64,000 nucleotides of DNA from Rhizophagus irregularis (GCF_026210795.1 NC_089453.1:1118501-1182500); one strand, 5' to 3'; positions 36,190-47,939 are shown, counted from the stretch's first letter. Numbers and translations are program-made. Notes: generated by a model not told the origin, from the letters alone.

Positions 36190-36640
36190 AGTCACAGTCG
36201 CAAAATCTATTGGGTAGCATCACGAGAATATTTTTTAAAGGATGGCATTCGAATGCCTTCCTTACGGGTAATTAATTAATAAAAAAAGGTCACAGCCACG
36301 AAATCTATTGAAATCTATTGGATGGCATCACGAGAAAATTTTTTAAAGGATGGCATTCGAATGCCTTCCTTACGGGTAATTAATTAATAAAAAAAGGTCA
36401 CGGCCTCGAAATCTATTGAAATCTATTGGATGGCATCACGAGAAAATTTTTTAAAGGATGGCATTCGAATGCCTTCCTTACGGGTAATTAATTAATAAAA
36501 AAAGGTCACAGCCACGAAATCTATTGAAATCTATTGGATGGCATCACGAGAAAATTTTTTAAAGGATGGCATTCAAATGCCTTCCTTACGGTAATTAATT
36601 AATAAAAAAAAAGGTCACAGCCACGAAATCCATTGGATAG
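36190..36640 (+). repeat. 108-bp minisatellite with internal palindrome
   Basis: GGTCACAGCC recurs at 36288, 36396, 36504 and 36613, with one partial unit on each side. Each unit contains the palindrome GGCATTCGAATGCC, broken by one base in the last full unit. Confidence 0.9.
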
Positions 36641-36683
36641 AATTTGATATACACCTATCAAAGATCAACATTTTCGTGTAATA

Positions 36684-36817
36684 GCATTTAAACAATTTGC
36701 ATACACTTTCAAATGTAACACAATTGTAAAGCGATCACGTATTTGTGCATATAGAATAGGATCGACATTTATTTATACATGTGCACGTGATAAAGTGTAT
36801 GCAAATTGTTTAAATGC
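36684..36817. mobile_element. 134-bp MITE with 26-bp perfect inverted ends
   Basis: GCATTTAAACAATTTGCATA continues into CACTTT and returns as its exact complement at the right end. It lies just downstream of the TNP2 stop codon (36845). No clear target duplication was found. Confidence 0.8.
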
Positions 36818-36844
36818 ATTTCGAATAGATAATAGATTATTCTT

Positions 36845-39800
36845 TTATAAATTAAATCTTCTATTCAAAGGAACTATAGAAAAATATTTTTGTTGATTCT
36901 GTTGGTTCGGTCTTTTCATAACGTATTTGAGTTTAACAGCTTTGCATAGTATTCTATAGACTGCTAATAATGAATCACTCCCTTTCTGAAAATACTCAGC
37001 TTTCCATAACTCTGTATTGGATACTTCTGATTCCATAAAATTATGTTTAAATCGAGTAGCTGAAGTAGTGGCAGGCTTATACCATTTGACGTACGCCAGA
37101 AGGTGTGTCCTCGATCCCTCAGGAAACCTAATTGTATGTTCAAAGTAATATTGAGCTTCTCCTGGATATATATCAGTTGACTCATCGTTATTTGCTCTCC
37201 ATTTTGCAAGTATAGTCGCATTGTTTTCATGTCGACCTACTATCATAGATCCGAATATTTCTGCACCGATTTGCAGTCTTGCATGCTGATTCATGTGCAA
37301 ATCCATAAATTTTAACACGTCTTCCTTTTCCTTCTCATATAATATTGCATACCATTCACATAGGAATCCTCGCAATTCCAAAGGCATAACAACATTGATA
37401 TATGATGGCTTAAGCATTTGACCAGGTATTGGTTCAGTACCATATATTTTGAAAAGCATAGATGTATTATGTCTCATAAGTAGAAAATGTTGTAGCTCTT
37501 CCCTTTCTGCTGTGAGTGCTAAACTTCCTACAGCTTTTTTTGGCATAAGAAGGTAAAGAGATTCATCTAGAAGACCAGATGACCATCTACGTGATAAATG
37601 ATAATCTACAAAAGTGTTTTTAAGGACGATTTTCATCAGTTCGGAGCTCTATTTGCCGGTTACTATTAGGATATGATCCTGAATTTAGGTGAAAATGAAT
37701 TTTTTTTTTAAAATATAGTCTACTGTATACTTTAACCCAAAAATCAAAAAATCAAAAATCTCACCTATATATCCATTAAGTCTCTAAAATGGAAAAAGCC
37801 AAAAATTATATATAGGACCGTAATCACAGCAACAATCAGGAATATGAAGAGCAAGATGGATATTACTTGTTATGAATTCGGGACCATATGTATTTTCTAT
37901 GAGGTAAGCCATATCTTTTAATTTTTCTTGCGCCTCTTTTAAATCATCCTCTGTAATAAATCTTGCCACTAAAAGATTGCATGCCCGAACAAAATGTCCT
38001 AAAATTTTTCTATCATTATCATCTAGCATGTCCCACAAGATAGTTGTAGAATAAATCATAATAAATGTCTTCCATTGATCGGCAGTTAGGTTGGAAAACC
38101 CATCGTTTCCAATTGCAATTTTTGGAGGAATCCGACCAATGTCAGGAGGCAAGTCAACATGATCCATTCTATTTTGTGCAATGTGAAGTTGTTCCATATT
38201 TAATTTATTTTGATTTATAAAAATGGATTTTATTATCCATTTTGCGACGTCAAGGAAGAGACAATACATAGGATCTACTACAGCAAATCGTATAGGATCC
38301 ATATATGGCAATCGTAACAACTCAGACCATCGTACGCCATGTTCTTTAAAATGTGCTTCCCTAGAAGCCTTTGAGAAACACCGCAACCATTTGTGAGCAT
38401 ATTGCCTATGTAATAAAGGATTTGCAGGTCTTGTTACCCATTTATTATAGTCTTGCATTCCTCCATAATGAGTTTTTTTATATTCTCTACTATAGGTACT
38501 ACGTTTTTCACATCTATTACATTTCATTGCTGCAGATCCATGGCCAAACAGCTTTCGAGTGGCAGGTATATCTGATGATCCAACAATTAATGCAACTTTT
38601 ATATCCAAACCATCAGGACACCTATGGGTCTTTGGTACTCTCCAGCCCTTCCAAAGTTCTAAAAACTCATCTACAATAGGAGCTAAATAATGATTGATTC
38701 GTTCTAACCCCACCTCTTTCGGCCCCGGCAAAAAACCTAAATATATAATATTTTCAGGTTTATTCCTTTCCGATCTTGGAAGATTACAAATAGATGCATA
38801 AAGAGCACCAGTACTGTGTTGTGTGTAAGTAAATGGTTGAAACCAATCAAGATTAAAAAGAAGGCCTAAATGAGTGACTGCGGTTTCTGTTGTAAAAAAG
38901 CTGCTACCATCATCAAATGGAAAAGTTTTCCATACTCTGCCATCATAAATATCTGAATAGATGTTAGAGTTACTATTTTTTTGAGCCCCTGATAGCTGTA
39001 GCATATCTTCAAATCCAGGCCTTTGATAAAGCATGCTCAACTGCTGACGAATACTCAGTTTTGGATAGAGCATACGAGGTACAGCAATTATTCCATTTTT
39101 ATTTTTCTTGAGAGCGGAGAGTGGATTATTACATTTATTGCGACGTTTTAATATCAGATTGTCTGCGAATTCCTCATGCAAACAATTCATCACAGCAAAA
39201 TTTCCTTCCTCCTGATATGCAATAATATCTTTAGCGCTGTGTAATTTATGACAACTTGTACACACAGCCATACACATCTTTGGTTAAATGACTCCTAATA
39301 GTTTCTTTACTTTATATATTGAGGTAGGGAATCCTTCAAATTGTGATTTATTAATTCGTATAAGAAGAATATGTAAAAATTTAATTAACGCTTCAAGTGC
39401 AATATCGGAAAGCCGATATCTTTGCTGAAATTTAAATGCCCACAGAATAATCTCGGTATTTATGGAATCATCCAAATTTCCTAATTCAAAAACTTTCTTA
39501 TCACTATCAATTATAGGAGATGCAAACAAACCTTCTCCCTCCTGATCTATGTTATAAATATGATATTCCTCATCATCATTATCACTATTGTTTTTAGGTG
39601 AACTTTCTTCCTCTTGATTTATGTTATAAATATCATTGACATCATACTCCATTTCCCAAATATTATTATTATCATACTCATTATTATTTTCATTGTTAGA
39701 TTCTGGATCATGAAAATATGAGGTTTTGGGCTTTGATGCATCATTTACCATGTTATCTAATGTAGTAGTATCCGGTTGTGGATTTTTTGGTGTAGCCAAA

Positions 39801-40165
39801 CTTGACGACATAATGGGACTTAAAAATGAATTTGGGATACTCGAATCGGCTGAGTTTTCAATGGGTGATATTTGCTGATTGTCGTCTCTTTTGCGTTTCT
39901 TAATTGAGCTGGCTCCTACAAGGTTTTTTTCAACTGAGAGGATAATATTAGGTTTGTTTTGTTTTCTTCCTGCAATAGCATTCATTTGATTTCTTCTTGA
40001 ATCATAATCATCTGATCTCCATAAAATATTATCTCTTGTATGTTTTTCTTGTGTACGGGGATCAACTTCTGCGCCTTTACAAAGAACGCAATGACATGGA
40101 TATACATACTTCTTTTTGGGCTTTAATAAGTCAGCTATAGACTTTTTGGTATTATTATTACTCAT
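36845..40165 (-). pseudogene. TNP2-type (CACTA/EnSpm) transposase, inner copy, three lesions
   Basis: ATG at 40165. The N-terminus is basic, then a compact Cys/His motif (PCHCVLCKGAEV...EKH) and a long acidic disordered region. A TAA at 39284-39286 replaces Gln of the other copy (FQPKM). The core runs GSSDIPATRKLFGHG (likely first catalytic Asp), CNRCEK, then VVDPMYCLFLDVAKW, where the outer copy has DPMHCLFLG. A TAG at 37784-37786 replaces Glu in FPYERLNGYIG. An intron (about 37685-37757) and a one-base insertion near 37650 (RQIE-PELM) precede the C-terminal exon 36845-37640. About 1070 residues when joined, typical of TNP2 proteins. It should cut at CACTG ends and generate 3-bp duplications. 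Inactive as it stands. Confidence 0.9.
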
Positions 40166-40620
40166 TTTTTTTGTTAATTATGTGTTACTAAAAATGGCTA
40201 ATTATTTACAGAATATTTTTAAGAAACGCAGGTTGAAAGAAATCAATATAATTACTTTTTTTAGTCATACGCGCTTTGAAGGAACTTATTGCTTATATTT
40301 GTTAATACGTGCTCTAAAAGATCTTGTTAATCGTACGAACACGCTTTGGAAGATCTTGCATTTATTTTTACGCATTTACGCGATTACATTTTTTATATAA
40401 AAAGGGGTACGTCTTTTTTTGGGAAGACTTCAGACTCGAAACTTTTTTACCAAGTACAAATATCGTCAACCTATATATAATAATTATTAAACAAGTGCCA
40501 GGTAAAAATATATTTTTATATATGCGCTAAAGATAACAGCTGTTAGTTAAGTCCGTGACAATAATTTTCATTGAAGAGTTTTTTATTCCTATATAATAAA
40601 TAAGTAGGATCGAAATAGTA
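40166..40620. promoter_or_regulatory. Bidirectional intergenic region of the inner TNP2/partner pair (455 bp)
   Basis: The two ATGs face away from each other, 455 bp apart. The outer pair has 457 bp (56908-57364) with the same orientation. The segment is AT-rich; no specific factor site could be supported. A shared promoter is inference from the conserved spacing. Confidence 0.55.
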
Positions 40621-42079
40621 ATGGCGAAAAAGAATGTGCACAGAAGAAATAGAATCAGCAGAACTGATTCTTCATCATCTAAAGATGATGAATTTGTAAG
40701 CTCATCATCATCTTCTGAAGAAGAGTCTGCAAGTTCATCATCTTCTGAAGAAGTTGTTAAGTATTTAGACTCAAGATCGTACAAAAGACTTAAGGAAAGT
40801 ATTTATTTATTATTATACGATTTTTTTTATTAATTAACAATTGATTTTTTATTATTACATATATTTTATAGAAAGAGGTGTTTATCTGGATCGATTCCGA
40901 CCTAAAAGATGTATTTGAAATAGATGTAAAAATTACTTGGGCAGAACAGAAGGATAATATAGTTACGAAGCTACTTCCAGCGCTTCACAAACTGGTTGAT
41001 AAAAGATATAAAGTAACGAATAAAGAACTATTAGACATGCTTTATAGACGTTGGCGCTCTTGCCATCGAGAATATAATATTAGAATTCAAGGCGAAGAAA
41101 AAATAAAGAGTAACAAAAGAAGAACCACAAAGAACTCAAAAATGCAGGATGTAAGTAGCAAAAAAAGAGCAAAAATTAGGATACTGGAACTTAACCAATA
41201 ATAATTTTTTTTTTTATATATGTATGTTATTTATTATATAACTAGAAAAAGAAAAGGAGAGTTATTGCCACGAATTATCTTATTCAAAATAATGACAAGT
41301 ATATTAATAGATATCCTAAAGAAGATTTAGTCAACATATTGAAAGAAACAGGATACCATTCAGAGGAATGGGAGGAGATGGATCCAGAGAGCGAATGGCC
41401 AGTCGTAATACCGGTGGTAATTGAAAAGATTAGAGAACTACTAAATCCCGATGATGATCCAGACGAGATAGATCCTAATGATCTGGAATTGTGGTTGGAA
41501 AAGGATTTAACTATTAAAGAAGCGGTCAAAAACAAAACAACGTCTATATAAATATATGATAAATGGTGGCGTTCCCCAGGAGTATGTATTACATTATTAC
41601 TTTTACTAATTTTTTAATATATTCGTATACACGCAAACAAGACTTATCAAAGAAGACTGAGATATTAATAATTTAAAAATTTTAATTTTAATTTTATTAT
41701 ATTTAAGCTTCGTCTTTTATTACATAAAAGAACTGATCCAACGGTCAATTTGTTAAAAACAAAGCAAGCAACTTTAAAGTACAAAAGGATTGATGGTTAT
41801 GTACAAGAAACCGGAATGCCACCTATAGGAGCACCTAGTTGGTGTCTAAATAAAGTAGCGCTAGAAAGGCTTAATCGTTCGACTGAAGAAGTTCCGATTT
41901 ATGACTGGGATTCTGAAGATGGTAGCTATAATGGGGATGATAATTATGATGATGACAACAATTCTCCTGACGATATTGATAACAATAACAGAGCAGAAAG
42001 TTCCAAAACCCATAAGAGAAAGAAAAGAAAATATCATAAAAAAGAATCAAAAAAACGTAAATCAAAAAAATCAAAATGA
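40621..42079 (+). pseudogene. TNP2 partner gene, inner copy: Ser-rich/acidic N-terminus, basic tail, four exons
   Basis: Exon 1 (from ATG 40621) encodes a basic start and Ser/Glu runs. Exon 2 (about 40882-41150) has VFIWIDSDLKDVFEID..ITW, KLLPALHKLVDKRYKV and LYRRWRSCHREYNI. Exon 3 (41246-41581) has KKKRRVIATNYLIQNNDKYI and TGYHSEEWEE, with a TAA at 41549-41551 before WWRS. Exon 4 (41708-42079) has MPPIGAPSWCLNKVALERLN and a strongly basic tail (KRKKRKYHKKESKKRKSK). Splice sites are GT/AG; the first junction needs an AAAG acceptor to stay in frame. Exon sequence and boundaries match the copy at 57365-61574. A TNPA-like DNA-binding partner of the transposase is the likely role, by position only. 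Confidence 0.7.
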
Positions 42080-42894
42080 TATATCTTTTGCTTACATAAT
42101 AATACAAAATGTAGTTGGTTTCTTTATAAAAAAATAAATTTCAAATAAATATGTAGTTTAAACCAAAAAGATCCAAGAAATGAATTTTATAATATATCTA
42201 AAAAAGACTAATTAAGTTTATTTTCGTGCGTTACATCAATTACAAAATTTTCACATTACTCGCGTCGGACAAAATCAACTGATCACACAGTGTGCAAAAC
42301 GAAAAACCCGAAAAAATTCTGCACAGGGCCGGCCGGCACTATGGGCGTTATGTGATAATTAAATCCACTTCTTAATATGCCATCATTAGGGTTGCGTCAA
42401 TACTCAATACGTCAATGTAGTAAGGTAGTAATTTTGACTTTAACTCTGGCCAAATTGTAATTTGGCCAGAGTTAACTGTGACAATCACCATTTGTGATTG
42501 GTGATTTCTTGAAGTGACGTATGCTATCATCATCAATTTTTTTTAGTAATGGCGCGTTTTTTGCTTTTTTTAGCGTGGCTTTTTTCCTTTTACGCGGTTC
42601 TTATTTTTTTTTAATTTATGTGTTTATACACTAAGCCTTATAAACATATATAAAAGCTTTCAAAGCCTTCTTCAATCTTCAGCGATAAACAAATAAATTC
42701 TTTCTTACTTATAAACATATATAAAAGCCTTCCGGCAAAGCCTTCCTCAACGATAAACACAAACAAATAAATAAATATATTCTTTCTTTCACTTGACCAC
42801 TTGACCAATGATGGGTAAATATATATATATGTGGTTTATTTCACTCGAAGAAAATTACTACTTTATACCTTCTTTCTACCTTTTTTTTCTTTCT
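42080..42894. other. Intergenic region with a GC-richer patch
   Basis: Mostly AT-rich. A short GC-rich stretch (GGGCCGGCCGGC near 42327) and a palindrome (AACTCTGGCCAAATTG..CAATTTGGCCAGAGTT near 42440-42475) are present. No gene. Confidence 0.4.
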
Positions 42895-43206
42895 TAGGAG
42901 GTTACCTTTTTTCCTCCTTTCCTCTCCTCTCCCTTCACGGGAGGTTACCTTTTTTCCTTCCATCACGGGAGGCTATTTTTTTTTCCTTCCTTCACGGGAG
43001 GCTATTTTTTTCCTTCTTTCACAAGAGGTTATTTTTTTTTCCTTCCTTCACGGAAGGCTATTTTTTTTCCTTCCTTCACGGGAGGCTATTTTTTTTCCTT
43101 CCTTCATGGGAGGCTATTTTTTTTCCTTCCTTCACGGGAGGCTATTTTTTTTTCCTTCCTTCACGGAAGGCTATTTTTCTTTTTTCCTTCCCTCACAAGA
43201 GGATAT
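42895..43206 (+). repeat. Hairpin minisatellite upstream of the RRM-HSP20 gene
   Basis: About eleven units of GAGGCTATTTTTTTTCCTTC plus CTTCACGG, 28-32 bp each. CCTTC..GGAAGG or CCTTCACGGGAGG can pair. It is the counterpart of the array at 27530-27672 in front of the RRM-A paralog. The long ORF read through it is a repeat artefact. Confidence 0.85.
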
Positions 43207-43282
43207 TGAGGTATTTTTTTTTCTAATGAAACCTTTTTATCATTCCCTATTTAAATTAAATAGCAAATAAAAAATATCCCTG

Positions 43283-44482
43283 TTGTCAAACAGAGTCTAA
43301 GTTGTCCATTTTTTTGGGAGGAGTTACTCCGAATGAACTAGAAGGGATAAAGGCGACCAATATAGCCGAGTTTTTTAGATCTACATTGCGTTATAATTTT
43401 AAACATGTAAAAAAAGAAGTCAACTGGGGTAAGTAAATAAATAGTGTCCCTGTGTGTAGTATATTTTAATTTACAGTAATTCTAATTAAATGATTATATT
43501 ATTATTATTTATTTATAAGTATGGCTTCGTACATTTCGAGAATGAGAGTGAGAAGGAAGTTTTTTTTAATTATGTGAAGGATCATCCCCTTCAAGGACCA
43601 CGCGGCAAAATATTAAACTTCAACTGAGCAAGAACTAAAGCCGTTCACAATAGAGACGAAGATGTAAGTTACTTTTTAGTTGATAACAATATAATTCTTA
43701 GATGTCTTCTGTATTAATAATTAATATTATTTTCAAAATTCAGATCGAGGAACAGCCATTATTGCTGGTGGGCCCGTCGCAACTCCAAACCCAAACGCAA
43801 CCCCAGCAACTCCAAACCCAAACTCAAACGCAGTCACAGCCGCAGCAACACCAAACGCAAACCCAAACGCAGTCACAGCCGCAGCAACACCAAACGCAAA
43901 CCCAAACGCAAGCCCAAACGCAGTCACAGTCACAGTCGCAGCAACTCCAAGCGCAAGCCCAAACTCAGTCGCAACCGCTTCCATATCCGCAGTACAATAT
44001 ATTTGAATCAAGGTATTGAAATTATTTTATTAGTTAGGCTATATATATAATTATTTAGCATTGATTAAAAATTTTTATTTAATGTATTTTAATATAGTGA
44101 CCAATTTATCATTTATGTTGAAGCATGTGGCGTTGCAAGAAATACTATCGAAATCGAGGTCAACAAGTTTGATGCGCAACGTATTTATATCAAATTTAAT
44201 TACGACCAAGACATTGAAGATGGATTACATTGTTTAAAAAGAAGCTTTTTTGTTCCAAAAGACGAAATAAAAATGTTGATACAGCTGCCTAAAAGGTAAT
44301 TTTTTTTTTTAATTTAAGATTTTAAGAATTTAATAATGAATTTACAATTTTTAATCTTTCATAATTTTTCTAAAAGCTTCGACCCCGATAAAGATGCGAA
44401 AGTCGAATTACTTTGTGGAATGATTAAAATTTCACTAGGAAAATTGGAAAAACTAATTACGAAGAAATTTAAAATTTATTAA
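43283..44482 (+). pseudogene. RRM-B: RRM, Q-rich linker and HSP20-like domain, five exons, one stop
   Basis: Exon A (to 43428) has KLSIFLGGVTP (RNP2-like) and helix NIAEFFRSTLRYNFKHV. Exon B (43520-43663) has YGFVHF (RNP1-like), FFNYVKDHPLQGP and a TGA at 43625-43627 where the paralog has Leu. Exon C (43744-44012) encodes a QTQTQSQPQQ-type linker. Exons D (44098-44294) and E (44377-44482) encode YVEACGVARNTIEIEV, RIYIKFNYD, CLKRSFFVPKDEIKM and LLCGMIKISLG, the strand pattern of an HSP20/alpha-crystallin domain, ending at TAA 44482. The A/B splice phase is unclear and the true start was not found. An RNA-binding plus small-heat-shock fusion is unusual; the HSP20 call is by pattern, not by search. 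Confidence 0.6.
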
Positions 44483-44669
44483 TTTTTTATATTTTTGTTT
44501 ATTTTTAATAAAAATTTTATTATAATTATTTAAACCCAAATTATTTAATCCAAATTATTTATTTATTATAATTTATTATATAAATTTAAAAATTAATAAT
44601 ATCGCGATTTATACATAAAATCTATAAATCTGTAAAGTAATATTATTTGTATTGGTTTGCTATATTGCT

Positions 44670-45545
44670 ATAATATCTGATCCATATGATGACTGCACCA
44701 TATAAGGTGAAATGTATTAAATGTATTGTAATATCTATAATATTTATCCCGAATTTACGTATAAACACTACACAAATCTGATACCCCGATATGTGTGTGT
44801 ATTGTGTATATTGCATATCATGTACCTATACCACACATATCAGGCATATATTGGGTACCGGGTATCTGATAAACTGTTGATACTATGATGAAATTCTGCA
44901 TTAAACACTACAAATTGGATACCCGATACGTGTGGGTATGTTGCTATTATTAGTATATTTTACATATTATTTAAACTAGTGTCTGGTATTTATCGGACAT
45001 ATAGCAAATATGTATTGGGTAGCTATCGGCACTACCTGGTATCTATCTGATATTCATTATAATGTATCGGGTATCTAATAAATGTATGATACATGTCTGA
45101 TATTCTACAGTATGATATATATGTGAAATGTGTGCAATGTCTATAGTATATATTCCCGAATTTATGCATAAATGCCACACGTATTGGGTACCTAAGGTTA
45201 CTTGTCTAAACCTCTTCAAAATCCTACGATTAGTTTCGTCAAAATTTTACTATAGATTTATTATAGTTTCGGCAGAGTTTTGGCAGTTTCGGCATTTATA
45301 ATAAGTTTCGGCAGTTTCGCTTTTCTCCAAAGTTTCGCCAGTTTTTTAATATAACTTTAATATAGTTTTGGCAGAATTTCGCTTTTCGGCAAAACGCCAT
45401 CTTGCCTAAACCCCTAGGTTTCGGCAAGCAACCTTATGGGTACCCGATATGTGTGGATATGTTACATATCATAGGCGTATCTCATACATATCAGACACAT
45501 ATCAGGTACCCGATACGTGCATGACAATATCGATTTTGACCAGTG
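44670..45545. repeat. Inner element right subterminal repeat zone
   Basis: Clustered GGTACCCGATATGTG, CATATCAGG and TATCGGG words run up to the right terminus TTTTGACCAGTG at 45545. A family A MITE is inserted at 45193. Confidence 0.78.
45193..45436 (+). mobile_element. MITE family A, copy 2 (244 bp)
   Basis: Ends TAAGGTTACTTG and CAAGCAACCTTA, with the perfect 8-bp duplication TGGGTACC (45185-45192 and 45437-45444). It landed in a subterminal GGTACC repeat. Confidence 0.93.
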
Positions 45546-46060
45546 AATAGGCTAATAGCTATAATTTACTGATTTTATTATTGAACGCATATCAAAAATA
45601 ATATTTATTTAATGCAATAATATGAATGCTAATAAATTTATAATTTAAATTCAATTATAATATTAATTTATTTATTTAATTGTTAATTAATTACAAATAA
45701 ATAAAATTACAAAAAATCATAAAAATTATTCTAGCTGTATAAAAAATTAGAATTATGTGTAAAATAATGTGTTCACTTATTTGCTGCATATTTTTATCTG
45801 TTTAATATTTAAAAGAAAGAAATAGAAATAGTAAAGTATTTTAGTAATAAAGATATTAGTATGAATAATGTTAAACGAAATTATTAAAGAAAAAAAATGG
45901 TATTAGAAAATGTTAGTAAAAAAAAAGAAAAATAAAATGGATAGAAAATGTTAGTATGTTTAGTAGTATTAGTAGAAACAAACGTTAGATTAGAAAAAAA
46001 AAAGAGTGTTAAAAAAAATATTAATAATATAAATAAAAATTAGTAAAAAATATACCTTTA
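45546..46060. other. AT-rich outer-element sequence
   Basis: Resumes the outer element after the nested copy. Only A/T-rich tracts; no gene or repeat supported. Confidence 0.4.
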
Positions 46061-46069
46061 TATTTATTC

Positions 46070-46410
46070 CAGTTTTATTCCACCTCTTTTTTCGAAGTTT
46101 GCTATTTAAAGAGAAAATAGATCTTGTTATTATATTTTTTTAATAAAATAAAAAATAAATATTTAAGTTACCTTGATATGCGTTACTATTATATTCTTCT
46201 GAAAATACATTATATCTTCTTTTTCCTTGGGTTTACTGTATATAAACCAAATTAATCTTTGATTAAATTTTTTTAAAAAGAATGCTTAAATTACCTTGAC
46301 ATGTGTTGGTTCCAAATTCTTTTGATTTAGATTTTTTTTTCTTGAATTCGCAGATATAGGATTACCGCCTTGATGTACAGTATCAAAAAATGTCCGCTCT
46401 TGATGTGGAA
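46070..46410 (-). CDS. Possible small exons of an unrecognised gene
   Basis: On the minus strand three short open blocks end in donor-like sites (TGTCAAG/GTAATT at about 46294, TATCAAG/GTAACT at about 46171) and begin after TAG/CAG acceptors. Two read as similar Lys-rich peptides (KSKSKEFGTNTCQG and KRRYNVFSEEYNSNAYQG), suggesting exon duplication. Phases do not join cleanly, so this is only a hint. Confidence 0.25.
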
Positions 46411-46580
46411 GGTACTTAGGAACTACCTCTTCTCCCGATTAATGAGACCCTAAGTCAGAGGAGGCTAGCCTATCAGGCAGGAGTACCCTACAACTTCATC
46501 CCTAGGTAGTCAAAAACCTCGGGTGTTCCAGACCACAGCGTACTACATGATTAGTCTTTGGACATGTTGGGATTTGATAA
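46380..46580. other. GC-richer unassigned segment
   Basis: About 200 bp of balanced composition in AT-rich surroundings (for example GAGACCCTAAGTCAGAGGAG and AAAACCTCGGGTGTTCCAGA). No ORF, and no B box as in the SINE. It could be an ncRNA or SINE remnant. Confidence 0.3.
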
Positions 46581-46844
46581 GTGAGAGAAAAAATAACTCC
46601 AGCGCCAGCGTTTTGTAAAGAATAATAAAATAATATTTTTAAGTTAGTTCTTTCTTTATTAAATTTTTGAAAAAGTTTTGTTTCTTAAAATCATAATATT
46701 GTAAAAAAATGCTGGTTGCTACAACTGACGGACAACGACAAATTGTCAGGTTACCCCCGGACAAAGTAATTGGAAGGCAGAAAATGTCATAAAATATCCA
46801 GCCCTATTTCATAATATTTTCCTCCAGGCTAAAGCAAATATTAC

Positions 46845-47010
46845 AAAAGAAATTGCAAATATATTTAACAAGCAATAGATACATGGCCATTGAAAAATAT
46901 ATTCACACTTCATATTGTAATACCACAGTCTAACAAAGAAAGACAAGAAATTGCAAATATATTTAACAAGCAATAGATACATGGCCGTTGAAAAATATAT
47001 TCACACTTAT
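46845..47010 (+). repeat. Short direct duplication (about 65 bp, two copies)
   Basis: AAATTGCAAATATATTTAAC through ATATTCACACTT occurs at about 46849 and again at 46948, differing by one base in GGCC(A/G)TTG. Confidence 0.85.
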
Positions 47011-47269
47011 ACCACAAAGAAAGACTCAAACCACAACATATTGTAAAGAAAAATATGAAAAATACGTGTATATCCTATTTTCATACCTTGCTTAACAGCT
47101 CCACTATTTATTTTAAATCGGCTTTTCTCTTTTTTGTATGTGGTAGGTGGGCATATTATTTCCTTTCTTTTATTCTTTTCTTTTGAATGAGTTGGTGGGT
47201 ACATTTTTGTAAGTTTTAATAAGAAAAGAATTGAAAATAAACAAAAAAACAATCACACGATTTTATCTA

Positions 47270-47930
47270 TTTTTAGATATCACATGCATGTAATCATAAT
47301 GATCCTAATTGGTTAATATATATCAATAACAATGATGATTATCTGTTATTGGAGAATTAAGTTGATTTATAATATTATTGATGTAATTATTTATTGGACG
47401 AACTTATTAATAATTATTGAGAATTTTTTTTATTTATGTATATAATTTTATATCATTTTTAATATTTTTAAATATTACAGAATTAATTTTTTTATTATCT
47501 TAAACAACATCGACGTGACATAAATAAAATTACGTTGATAAATTTATATTTCAAAATAATCTGATTGAATAATCATACGTGATATACATCCAATATTCAA
47601 TATGAATAAATTTAGCCGCTGCTTTGCATCAGGTATTAATTGATTAATAAGCTTATGATAGATCACGGGCGATGGTCGCAATTATAATTTATTTATACAG
47701 ACTAAATGTTTAATTATATAGATTCTAGATGGCATAATAATGAAGATTGAGGATTATCATTTTTGTTTATTCGCATAGCTTTTATGTTTATCAGTTGTTT
47801 TTTATAAGCCCAAAAATCAAAAACCAATTAACAATATTATATTAAAAAATAAGAAAATTTGATATAAGAATATTGTTTATTATTATAATAAAAAATATAA
47901 TAAAAATAATAAACCAAAATAAAAGATTAA
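47270..47930. other. AT-rich intergenic region
   Basis: No open frame of interest and no repeat supported. Confidence 0.4.
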
Positions 47931-47939
47931 AAATGATGA

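Larger units (their letters stand above)
26256..45545. mobile_element. Inner giant CACTG-ended transposon, about 19.3 kb
   Basis: Left end CACTGGTCAAAA (26256), right end TTTTGACCAGTG (45545), flanked by AAT on both sides (26253-26255 and 45546-45548). It has subterminal repeats at both ends and a TNP2-type transposase (36845-40165) divergent from a partner gene (40621-42079). It also has two RRM genes (27716-28509 and 43283-44482), a SNF2-like ATPase (28853-30743) and an RG-rich protein gene (32130-34090). It sits in the left subterminal zone of the outer element. The short duplication alone is weak evidence; gene order and subterminal repeats support it. Confidence 0.8.

Noticed and set aside
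21691-36640. CRISPR-like arrays (190-bp, 37-bp and 108-bp repeats)
   Set aside because: The units are contiguous and similar along their whole length, with no unique spacers, and the genome is eukaryotic.
42831-43226. A 131-residue Phe/Ser-rich protein
   Set aside because: It is a read-through of the 30-bp minisatellite; the period gives the repeating peptide in several frames.
25660-45545. A single CACTG element from 25660 to 45545
   Set aside because: The flanking triplets do not match (TTA against AAT), whereas 25660/62102 and 26256/45545 each match, and the LINE4 frame is repaired only by the outer pairing.
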